NCBI GenBank assembly: GCA_963693305.1
Contig: OY855906.1
Location: 15,805,661-15,869,660, forward strand
Reading direction: 5' to 3'
From: Meandrina meandrites
Taxonomy: Eukaryota > Cnidaria > Anthozoa > Scleractinia > Meandrinidae
Length of the DNA: 64,000 nucleotides
Positions 24,701-34,558 of the stretch are shown in pieces. Each line of letters opens with the position of its first letter. The first letter of the stretch is position 1. A program made the position numbers and the translations under genes. Under the pieces are notes generated by a model. That model made no database searches. It was given only the letters and a program-made list of their open reading frames with translations, and had not been told where the DNA came from.

Positions 24701-27700
24701 ACTTTGAAACCTGGCGTAGAAAGAGTAAATGGCCCGAGATATATTTTAAGACAAAGGGAATTTCAAAAGGAAGAGAGGCTTGGCGAGTTTGCTACCTCCA
24801 GAGACGTCTACAAGATGCACTTAACAGCTGCCATGCCCCCAGTAAAGAGACAAGCTCCCCTTCTGCTGAAGGTACCGGTATTTCAAAAGTGTGACATTTT
24901 TTTTTTTTCAACTTTTATTATTGTAATCTGAAGCAAATAAAAAGGTAAACCAATTGGTTTGAAAGGACGTTAACCAAAAACAAATTTGAATCACTGGCAA
25001 CATAATATTATAATCTTGTTTATTGAATTAATATGTGATTTATGTGACAGTTTGGATTTGCATGAATCTCATTTTCTTTTCTGATAGGAGGTCAAAACAT
25101 CAAAAACCTTGTGTCCATTTGTGGAAGATATGCCAGCTACTTACGCCTGTATAACTCAGCATGTATTTTTCTGGCTGAGAATTTGGACATTTGGCTACAG
25201 CTTGCAGAGTATCTAGAATTTCTTGAGGTTTTTATTCTCAGAGACAATGGTGTTAATCCACTTTGTCATCTTCTCCAAGTATTAACATCAAAGAGATTAA
25301 AATCTCTTGGATTTTGTTTCTGTAAAGTTTCAAGTGTTCAAATGTGGAACAGAATCATTAATTCTCTATCAAAACCAAGTCACCAGAAGAATGCAACTGA
25401 TATACATGAAGAAGAAAAGAACATGATATCTAGCACTCAGAAAACCACATGTGACATATTCACTTCAAAGGGAATTACTAAATCAAATGATTTTGTTAAG
25501 CAAACCTGTGATCAGATGAATTGTGCACAAGACATAAAGAGTAGATCAAAAGAGACTCAAGTAGGTCAATCTGACGAGATACTTGATGACCACATCTTTG
25601 TTTCAACTGAAAGTGACAACTGTGATTCTCTCGATGGGACTGATGATGTTGACATTTATGAATTCATGGACAGCACAAGTGCTCTGTCTGATGCACAAGA
25701 AAATACTTGTACATGTATATCCAATACACACACAAGACAGTCTGATGGGTGTGTTGTACAGAGTTTAGATATTTATGATGAAGTATTTGGTCACTGTAAA
25801 TGTGGACAAAAGGCTGAAGCCTTAAAAGAACTTTCTCCTTTAATAATAAATAAGCAACAAAAGGGAAATGAATCTTCATTACAAGGCAGAGTTTCACCTG
25901 GAGCTTCCAAGTTGGGATCACCATTACCCAGCTTTTCAAACCTCAGCTGCTCCTTGGTTCACTTTGAGTTGGTCGCATTTTGGCTTCACCATGATCTTCA
26001 TGCATTGTTTGTACATGCCCTGCAGGGATGGTTGAGCCTTGAGACACTCATCCTGGAGGACAATGCACTTGGTCTTGTGTCAACTCCTGGCTGCGAGTTC
26101 ATAGAGACCCTCTCCTATCTCTGCACTAAAGGAAGACTACAATCCCTTCAACTCACCAATAATCCAGTAAACAATGAATTTGCGAAACTGTTCTTTGAGA
26201 AACTAATAGCTGCATTCTGCCACAAGTGCAGCCATAGCAACAATGCCAGGTCTTTAACAAAGCTTAAATTCTCTTCCTACCAAGTTTCACAAGTTTCCTT
26301 AGCATATTTGGGGAGAGCGATAAGAGATGCTTGTGCATGTAACCAGTCTGCTGCCGAGTTGTTGGAATCGGCATCTTCGAGGAGCAGTAGTAAGGTGCAA
26401 ACACAAGTAGGTTGCTCTGAGCAGAAATGTTCGTGTGTCAGCGGAGGTTATTGTGTGACTTGTGAGAGTGACCATGTCTTTGGCAGCTGGAAAACGAACT
26501 CCGTAAAGATGAAGAAAAATAGTTTTGATCACCGACTGCATGATACCCGAGAAACACAAGTTAGAGCCAAAATGAATGTTAAACCAGACTTGCACATTCT
26601 CAATCAGGACCAGGAGCTTGTTGAATCAAGTGAGGATTCCTCTGATGACAAGAAACCTTTGTCATTTGTGATCAATAACAGCAATTCCAGTATGTTTACT
26701 GGTATCCAAGTGCTGAAGTTAAGGTGTGTGGTTGGAGATGAAGGTGCTCGCTTTATTGCTCATGGGCTACGAAGAAACAGCAGCCTTTATTCCCTGAGTC
26801 TGGCAAACTGTAATATCAACCCTGCTGGACTAGCAGACATTTTTCAGGCTGTGTCAGGTGAGAAGCATGTAACATACAGAACACGTGAAGTGGTTGTGGA
26901 TTGAGTAGCAACAGCATCAAGGAATAAATTCTATTTCCGTAAAATATAGTTATTTTTTGCCGACACAGCCTTGTCGCCAGAGAAAGAAAGACCTTGGGAA
27001 CAAGGTTGCATAATGTGCAAAAGGGGTCAAGCAGATGTTAGGAAAGGCACCATTGCCACTTGTTTGCTCTTTGGGCTTGCTCAAACTAATGGACGAATAG
27101 CAATTAAAATTGAAGCAGTCAGACACTGGAAACAAGTGAGTTAGTACTCGATAAGCTGACGGGAGGAGAGGGTGGGGCACCTCCTTGTAAGTTAAGAGCT
27201 TTCTTTGGCTTTCCAGGCCCACCTCCCGTTTTGAAAGTCAATGAAAAACCCTGCATGGATTTCTGTAGAGCTTCTTGTATGTCATTACTACAGTATTTCT
27301 TACTATGTTGTAACTATTTTTAATTTTTGCTCATTTAGGTAACAGATATTTGAAACAGTTGTGCGTGAAAGGTAACCGTTATGATCCGGGTAACAACGAC
27401 AGCCTTGCCAAGATGCTGACATCTAATAACACACTTAGTGACTTGGACCTAGGCACTTGTGATCTCAGAGGTAAAACTTGATTGAAAATGTTTCACACAA
27501 GCCATGACAAGCCTCCATCAAATCTAAACTCTTCAAAGCCTTTTGTCAAAAATGGCCACCACAATAATCACCAAGTGCTGTGCGGTGGCACTGTACACTG
27601 ATGCAAAGGGCTACAATCAAAACTGCTTTTAATCAATATTACGTCAGTTCCATTTAACAATATAGTTTCATTATTCTTTACAGGTTTATGTGAAAAGGTG

Positions 27701-28983
27701 ATTCATGCGTTATGTATTAATAATACACTGACCAGTTTGAAGTTGTCAAGAAATGGATTAGGTAAGGAGGTTGCAATTTGGCCTCTACTTAAAAAAAACT
27801 GGTTTGTAAGACAACTCCTGCCAACCACACCCCCTCCCCTCCAACCCCCCCCCCCCCCCCCCCGAAAAAAAACAAAAAAAACAAAACAAAAACAAAAAGA
27901 AAAGAAAACTGCCTGCTAAAGGGTGATAGTGAAGTTTGCATTTGAGCCAGTGACTCATCAGGCCACATTTTATCCTGGTTTCCTTAGCATTAAGCAGCTA
28001 GGAGTATTCCACTCACCTGCCTGGATGGGATGTTTAATTGTCGCAGTGTTACCCCTAGCATGTAATCAGTACCCTTTGTACACCTGGGTGAAGGGAAGCT
28101 CTGTTAGAGTAAAGTTTATTGCCCAAGACCCGGTCCACTCGATCTGGAGTCCAGCACACTTACCATTAGGCCTCTGTGCTTCCCAATTAAAAAACTCAAA
28201 CTTTGTGTCACTGTCCACCATTTGAATTTTCCTCTATAAATAGAAATGAGATCAATTTCTCCAGGAGGAACTCGTTTTAAAACAAACTTTAATATTTATT
28301 TCAATTTTTGAACATATTTTTCTGTTATATTTTAAAGGTGATGCTGATATTTCTGCTCTATCCCAAGTTTTCTCTCATCCAAGTCGACGCTCAAAATTAT
28401 CCAAGTTAGACCTAAGGTAGGTTTTTGAGTCCCAAGAGCTCTGTTCTCTTAAGGTGGCTGAACACAGTTTCTGCGTACTCTTTGGATTCAGCACTGACGC
28501 AAGTCTGAGTGCGTGCACTCAAGACTTTGAGGAAAACAAAATTTGTTCAAAAATGCTGCGTGTGCAATTGCGTCAAGTGCTTCAACATTAATTTTTGCCC
28601 TTGAAAAGTCCTTGAATTTGTTAGCCTAAAACTGCACAAATCACGTTACACCAGTCACTGCAAGTCCACATGTACATGAAGTGATGAAATAAAGCACTCA
28701 CCACTTTGTCTCTGCTGTCAATTGCAAACCGTTGACTTACCTTCTTTTTTTATTTTTGACACACAGTTTCAACCACATTTCACCAGAATCGCTGTCAGTT
28801 TTAGCTTCCTCACTCCAAAGCATCAGACCAAGAAAACTTGATGAACTTAAGCTGACAAAGAAAAGTGTTCTCAGCCCAGAATTCCATCAAGTTTTATTGA
28901 GTCTCAAGTCAGTGGTACGAAATGTTACAGCGGAGTACTTGGACCATGCAACTTTATTTGCAGATTTCATCAGTCAAATGTAA
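21793..28983 (+). CDS. LRRC41-like: LRRC41-like BC-box and leucine-rich-repeat protein
   Basis: Complete model of 890 residues. Exons: 21793-21892, 23715-23807, 24668-24871, 25088-26857, 27339-27470, 27684-27761, 28338-28416 and 28767-28983; all GT-AG, phases consistent, TAA at 28981-28983. The start MADDVFPSLPRLEDLCV has the only in-frame ATG before the first donor. Residues 35-65 (EIPRHLICPILKNFHPFD) look like an elongin-BC box as in elongin A and LRRC41 (MUF1), followed by a Trp-rich segment as in elongin A. LRR units follow: FLEVFILRDNGV, SLETLILEDNAL, LQSLQLTNNPV, then a regular C-terminal run including LYSLSLANCNI, LSDLDLGTCDL, LTSLKLSRNGL and LSKLDLSFNHI. The centre is Ser/Asp-rich and disordered. 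The C-terminus (FADFISQM) resembles that of vertebrate LRRC41 as I recall it. Probable role: substrate receptor of a cullin-5/elongin ubiquitin ligase. Confidence 0.88.
22222..22262 (+). repeat. Fragment related to the inner arm of the Mutator-like foldback
   Basis: TTAGCCTGTTTATGGTTAGC and the following CACAATAATTATGGTAATG closely match 22940-22978 inside the foldback at 22610-23113. It is either a relic of an older copy or the source of a captured arm. Confidence 0.6.
22610..23113. mobile_element. Mutator-like non-autonomous foldback, 504 bp, 9-bp TSD
   Basis: The ends GGCATGTACTAAAACCC and GGGTTTTAGTACATGCC are perfect inverted repeats. They are flanked by the 9-bp direct repeat GCAAAAAGC at 22601-22609 and 23114-23122. 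Nearly the whole element is a long imperfect palindrome: outer arms of tandem CCGAAAC-type units, inner arms of tandem AGGCTAACCGG/AGGCTAACCTG units, centre near 22865. A 9-bp duplication with long inverted arms is the Mutator (MULE) pattern. No transposase. Lies in LRRC41-like intron 1. Confidence 0.85.
27925..28185 (-). repeat. tRNA-derived SINE, second copy of the 5780-6070 family
   Basis: On the minus strand from about 28185: box A-like AGGCCTAATGGTAAGTG, then CTGGACTCCAGATCGAG as in the other copy, then CACCCAGGTGTAC, CATCCCATCCAGG and ACTCCTAGCTGCTTAATGCT. It lies in the LRRC41-like intron before exon 7. Confidence 0.8.
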
Positions 28984-30132
28984 TTAAGGAACCAGATTTC
29001 AGCTGCTAGGCCGACAGAAATCAACTGAAGGTCCATTATTAACACAACAACAAGACCCGAGTGCAACTCGACTGTTGTTTTCCTGCTTGTGAGACATGAG
29101 ATTCCACCCAAGAAACCGAGAAATTCTTATCTGATGGTGGTTTTGTGTTATTTGTGGTGGGGATAACTTCCTATCTTCATTCCCTTCCCAACCTTCAGCA
29201 TAATTTTGTCATAAACTATAAAAATACGCTTGTCGAGCAGCCTGCTTTTTCCGTTCTGTTTGCCATAAAATCAGTAACACAACAAATTAAAAAGTTTTAT
29301 CACATACGGGGCAAAATTACTGAACGCTGATTGGTTGAGACAGAGGGCATTTTTTCTTAATCACGAGGGCACTTTTTGGTAATCAAGAGGGCATGATTAC
29401 TTGATCCTGATTGGCTGAGCGCGCGTCGTCTGCACTGAGTTGGTTTCCCGCTTGAAACGAGTTTGAAAAAAGTTCAGAAACGCAATACATCCGAGTTTGA
29501 TATAAATGCGGTTATTTCATCAAATGTGAAAGAAAATCGGTAGGCAGAAATGAGTAGTGCCTTGGTGGAATAGAGAGAGGACTTTTCAATCCAAATTCGT
29601 TTGTCACAGCCGAAAAAACTTCTGGACGATTGGCGCTGCACGGAGAAAAGAAATTCATGGCGGCTGAGACCACTGAATCGACACTGAAAGATAACATTTC
29701 TTCGTTTTGCTTGCTTCGCCTAATTAGAAACAGAGCCTGGAAAGGGCATAAATTTTGTTGGTACTTACAGTTTTCGCTGTGGAAAGGAGAATGTCAGGTT
29801 CAAGAAGTTATTAATGCTCGTTCGGACACTTTGTTTATGACTTTCATCGATGCAGCATTTCTGCGCGGTCGGACGCCTCGTAAACAAAGGTAAATAAAAT
29901 TTAAACTGCATTCAGGTTTATCTGTGAAGGAACTATTATGAGTGAATTGCACATGCTGTGTTATGCCATAGTTAACTATGGTTATGCTTACTTTTACTGT
30001 TTCTCGGCATAAGTTGATTTTTTATGTGGTCATTTTGCTACGAGCAAATATTCTTGCCAACCGGTTTACGCCATGGCGGATCTCGTTTAAGTTTTCTTTT
30101 GTACACAATTTTGCCCTTTATGTGATAAACAC

Positions 30133-30214
30133 GTAATCGCAATGTGCCCTCGTGCAATTAAGGATTAATTTCACTTGCATTTTCAAAGTTTTCCAAATTG
30201 CCCTCGTCGCTTTG

Positions 30215-30247
<33 letters not shown>

Positions 30248-30292
30248 GCGCGTGAAATTAATCCTTAATTGCCCTCGGGCCCATGCGATTAC
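30133..30292. mobile_element. Palindromic MITE-like element, 160 bp
   Basis: GTAATCGCAATG...AATTAAGGATTAATTTCAC on the left is mirrored by the right half, which ends GCGATTAC. The arms of about 75 bp match at most positions and contain a shared TTTTCAAAGTTTTC block. No ORF. Confidence 0.75.
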
Positions 30293-31039
30293 ATATACAA
30301 AGCAACAGTTACGCTGGTTTTGTTTTGCTTTTATCACAAGAAATATGGGCCAAAACACAGCAGTAAAGATTCTCTCAGCCCATAAAACAGCCAAAGACCA
30401 CCACATTTAAAATCGCCGTATAATGCATTGCAAACCTTTGAATATAATACGTATTGCATGCTGATGGTGAAGTCTAACTGTTCAAGTTGCAAAATAGTTA
30501 TTAATTTTGTCAACAAATATTGCCGTTGCTTGGATGTGATGTTGCTGTTGACATTAAATAAAATTACAACTGTTCAACATAAGAAATGGCATACATAATC
30601 ACTCCATTAAAATTTATGTCCTTTAAGTATCAGGCGATATTCCACACAATTTCGCAGGATAATTGTTAAATACTTAGCTGACGAGGCCGTAGGCCAAGTT
30701 GGCTAAAATCAGACGATATTCCACAAGATTGAGCAGGATAATTGTTTTATTATTCAACAAATTGTCAAGGAAAAGTACTTTATATCTAAAAATACTGTGG
30801 TTGAGCAGCGCTATTCTATACTTAGGACAAATTGTTCCAACCTACGTATATCGCAGGATATCTGTTATGTACGGAAAAGGGATAACAAGAACGTCCAGAC
30901 CATATAATTTATGGGCATTGCACGAACTTGTTGATTAATAACACAGGATATCTGTTATGTACCAATGACAGAAAACAATAACTTTCTGACCATATATGGG
31001 CTATGCACGAACCTGTTAAACTGGTTATAAACAGTGTAT

Positions 31040-31045
31040 TTTATT
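31040..31045 (-). promoter_or_regulatory. Possible polyadenylation signal of the methyltransferase gene
   Basis: AATAAA on the minus strand, beginning 10 bases after the stop codon at 31055. This would imply a very short 3' UTR, so a more distal signal is possible. Confidence 0.4.
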
Positions 31046-31054
31046 AATACAGCA

Positions 31055-32600
31055 CTACAAGGCTACATTGAATAAGAAATCGTCTGTATCTTCTGCTAGT
31101 TTCCAAGCCAAATTACTTTGCTGCATGTTATTTTCTACCCAGTTTATCTTATCATTCACAGAAATTTCCAGCTTCCTATCATCTTCAATCAGTGGTTTGC
31201 CTTTCTCCATCATGTAGAAAAAGAAGTGAAAAGAGTTTCCAAATGTCTGCACAGAAATTGACCAATTATATTGCGACTTGGCAAGAAAAGGCTTCCTGAA
31301 ATGAGGCTGTGAAAATGTCACCGAAATGAAACGTCCTCCCTCCTTCAAAATTTGGGAAACCTGCAAAAATAATGGAAAAAAGATTTAGTCATTTTTACAG
31401 GACGACAAGATGTATGAATGCATTGCATTTTTTTGTAATTTTCACAGATATCATTTCCCTTTTCATGTCTGCAGTGACAAGGCATTCAGTACATGAGAAC
31501 GGGCATAGAACGACATGGTCTTTACTATGCTTATCAGTTGAGTATGCAACAAGGTAAGTTTCGTGCCCAAGTTTTTAAAACACTGATGTTGTCAGGGACA
31601 ACAGAGCTAGTTTCCATTGGAAACATCTCATGCTATTAATGACATCAGTCTGTTGTGTGCACAAAATCTCCATACTTCTGACTCTCATTTCGCATAGCAC
31701 AAGATGTTTCCAATGGAAACTAGCTCTGTCGCCCCTGACAACAGCAGAGTTTTAACAGTAAACATTGGGCATGAAACTTACCTCATTGAATACTCAACTG
31801 ATAACTTTGAAGTGTTGTATTTTACTTTTTGTCTTGAAACAGCATGTGATGCCTCAATTGTCCTTTGAATGTCTTGTGAATCTGCTCCCTTTCCCCCTCT
31901 CCTCCCCCAACTGAAAGTCAAGGAAATCCCAGGGGTAAGGGGACAGCTACATTGGTGCCTTCAATCTCTTAAAGAGCTCCTTTTTCCTGAAGGGGGGAAT
32001 GTGTCTGCACTTCGATTTTTCTTTTCTGAAGGGGTAACATTTATTCAAGTACCTCAATAATTAACTGGAATGGCCTAATACCATGGGATGGTACTTGAAC
32101 AACAACATAAACACACTGAAAGCTGAAAAAGTAAAATTCAAGGTCGTGTACAGTGATACCTGCGTGAGAACACAATTCATGTTGTCCCGGATTTCTTGTG
32201 ATGGATTCCAAAGATCTTTTTCCTCTACCATGAGAGCATCCAGCGTTGCTTTCTCTATAACAATATCAAACGAACTTGCCGCAAAAGTCATACTGGTGAT
32301 GTCCATAACCATCCACTCCATCTCGGCCAAGTCTTTGCACTTTTGTTTCATGTTTTCGATCACTACTGGTGAAAAGTCGATATTTACAATATTTCTGTAC
32401 CCGTCATTATACATATCTTCGCTTAACGTGCTGTTTCCGCAGCCCAACATCAAAATTCTATCACCTTTTCTCACGTGTTCATGAATTAACTCTTTGAAAT
32501 CGTCGTAGCTTTTGCACCATTCGAAGTTGTCTTCTTTGGTGTAGCGTTTGTCCCAATACTCTTGGAGTTTATAGGTTGCATTTTTATCCGGTAGATCCAT
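31055..32600 (-). CDS. EEF1AKMT4-like: eEF1A lysine methyltransferase 4-like (class I SAM methyltransferase)
   Basis: Complete two-exon model of 248 residues: 32600-32160 and 31360-31055, GT-AG, joined in phase 0 at VLTQ/VSQIL, stop TAG at 31055-31057. The length is close to the human protein (about 255). The N-terminus YKLQEYWDKRYTKEDNFEW is typical of the METTL13/EEF1AKMT4 group. SAM motif I is ILMLGCGNS (49-57), the acidic residue after beta 2 is in IVNIDFSP (71-78), and post-motif DIVIEKATLDAL is at 112-123. The family methylates a lysine of translation elongation factor eEF1A in the cytosol; in some vertebrates it is transcriptionally linked to ECE2, which is not seen here. Its intron holds a palindromic element. 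The METTL13 N-terminal domain is an alternative relative, but the length and lack of a second domain favour EEF1AKMT4. Confidence 0.88.
31531..31803. mobile_element. Palindromic MITE-like element, 273 bp, in methyltransferase intron
   Basis: The left end TTATCAGTTGAGTATGCAAC and its inverted right end (about 31784-31803) enclose arms of about 100 bp that share AGGTAAGTTTC, GATGTTGTCAGGG-like and CTAGTTTCCATTGGAAACAT blocks. No ORF and no clear target duplication. Confidence 0.8.
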
Positions 32601-32788
32601 GAAATTTAGAGACTAACAGACGAAAATATACATTTAAAAAACTCTCTACCGTGACCACTACAAGGCCGCCATGTTGTTTTAGTGAATTACCGCTGATCGT
32701 TTCTTAGCTAACCTAAGGGCTCATAATTAGTTCCCAGGCCCAAACCAGGGCCCCGGGTCGAGGGGAGGGAAAACAGTGCCCCGCTGCT

Positions 32789-32860
32789 TAGACTGCGAGC
32801 AGGCTCTCTTTTGCTGAGAAATCGACGAATCTCAGCAAAAGAGAGACAGCTCGCAGTCTA
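32789..32860. repeat. Hairpin, 31-bp arms
   Basis: TAGACTGCGAGCAGGCTCTC begins the left arm; the right arm ends in the complement of its first 12 bases. The loop is 9 to 10 bases. Probably the remnant of a very small foldback element. Confidence 0.75.
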
Positions 32861-33483
32861 TGCCCTGCTTGCAGAAAATCGGCTTTATATGCCTACTTCT
32901 GGATAGCGTCCACGTTTTAAACAGGCAATTTAAGCAACTGAATTTTGTCTCGGGTTTATCAATTAGTGAATAGTTTAGAATATGCAGTTAAGGCGGGGTA
33001 CATCTGAAGCCCCGTTTTTATAAAGATTTGTGTTTTGTCGTGCGCGGTCAGCCGTTATTTGGGCGGTCATGCGACGCTTCTCCTCCCCTTGAATAGGGTG
33101 TCATTTTTTCGGGTTTGGGCCTTTAAAAGGGTATCAATTTTCGTTTAGGGTCAGGGTTTAAGAACCTTCACGGGACACCCCTATCCGAAGTTTATGGGAG
33201 TACCCCCCCCTGCCCCCTCCGGGGTTTACCCCCGCCTGTAAGGCTGACGGTTACCTGTAGTAACGATGTGAGAAGTTCGGTCAGGCCTAGCGGCTCAGTT
33301 GCGTGGTAGAAGGCCGGATACCGTGAGCAGGTTTATGCGGCTTCGAAACAATTGAATTCGTGAATTGCTTTCCTTTTCTTGTAGAAAAGGTCTTAGTATA
33401 TAATTGACCGTTTCACCTTCGGCGCTTGCGTTCTCCGGATATAAATGAAAAATCGGATGCATTGCAATTATACCCTTGCACAA

Positions 33484-33560
33484 CGGGCCACGAAGGGCTC
33501 GAACCCGGACCGCTTGATCAGGAGTCCAGCCTTAACCATTAGGCCACCGGGCCGCGCAGC
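33484..33560 (-). repeat. Degenerate tRNA-like sequence (SINE head)
   Basis: On the minus strand: box A-like TGGCCTAATGGTTAAGG and box B-like GGGTTCGAGCCC at tRNA spacing. The T-stem and acceptor do not pair properly, so this is more likely a SINE head than a working tRNA gene. Confidence 0.55.
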
Positions 33561-34509
33561 GCTCTGGTCAGATGAACCTCAATGAAGTACTCAGTTATTT
33601 AAACAAGTTAAAGTTGTTTATACGAAAACCCTTTGCATGACACTTTATTGATTGATATAAATATAGTGATATTCCGCACTTTTTAGTAAATTTTAATATT
33701 CTAGAATTTCATCTGAGATATAAAAATATATTTCTTTTTGCTTTTTAATTTTTTGAAATAATATTAAAAAATTAGTTGAAGGAAGGACTGACGTTTATGT
33801 ATATGGTGGTATATGTATATGTGGAAAGTGGTTTAGTTCGATTTCTAAAGTTTTAGATCTGAAATGGTACATTTTTAAGTACTGCTTTAAATATAACCTT
33901 GACTCTTAATAAAGTTAAGTTAGGTTACGTTTTTTTTTAATTACAATTGTGTAATAAAAAATATTCTTCTTTTGGAATAATGTAGTTTAATCCAAGGGTT
34001 ATGATTGGTTCTTTCTTGGTCAAGATTTTGCTAATACGGACCGTTTCCATAGAAACGGTCACAAGCCCTGTACTCTTTTGTTTTCCGTGAAAGCCGGCAA
34101 ATTCAAAATCTGTAGGAAAAACGAGTGCCATATATTAAACTACTTACTAACCTAGGTTGCTCGAGCCGGTGTACTGGGGAACATTGGCCCTCGGTCGTTT
34201 TTGTACGGAAGCTTACGGACCTCGCTGCGCTTGGTCGGTACTGCAACGACCTCGAGTCAATATTTCCAATACGGCCCTCGCGTTCTGTTAGAAAGCAGTA
34301 AGTATCATATGGTAAACCATCTTATAAGGTGTGTATATTACCTAGACACGCAGGTAAACTATCGATGTGATTGTTTTGAAAAAAGGGCGTTTGTTTTCAA
34401 TATCACCCGTTCTTGTTAAATAAATACCAGGTAACTCTGCGGTCAAAAGCTCAAGAGATCACCACACGGGATAACACAACCTGAGAAAATTTCCTGGTAC
34501 CTGCTGGAG

Positions 34510-34515
34510 TTTATT
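34510..34515 (-). promoter_or_regulatory. Polyadenylation signal of the GT31 gene
   Basis: AATAAA on the minus strand, about 44 bases after the stop codon at 34559. Confidence 0.5.
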
Positions 34516-34558
34516 ATTTACACATGAAAGACAATTCTTAAGAGTAAATTCGTGGTCC

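Larger units (their letters stand above)
28984..31054. other. Intergenic stretch between LRRC41-like and methyltransferase genes
   Basis: The two genes point towards each other. The stretch contains repeats rich in GAGGGCA (29345-29400) and a palindromic element at 30133-30292. The ORF at 29630-29893 has no family signature. No exon recognised. Confidence 0.55.
32601..34509. other. Intergenic stretch between methyltransferase and GT31 genes
   Basis: The methyltransferase promoter side. Contains the hairpin 32789-32860, a degenerate tRNA-like SINE head at 33484-33560, C/G-rich filler at 33180-33235 and AT-rich sequence 33640-33960. No exon recognised. Confidence 0.55.

Noticed and set aside
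29630..29893. 87-residue ORF as a gene
   Set aside because: No recognisable domain and surrounded by repeat fragments.
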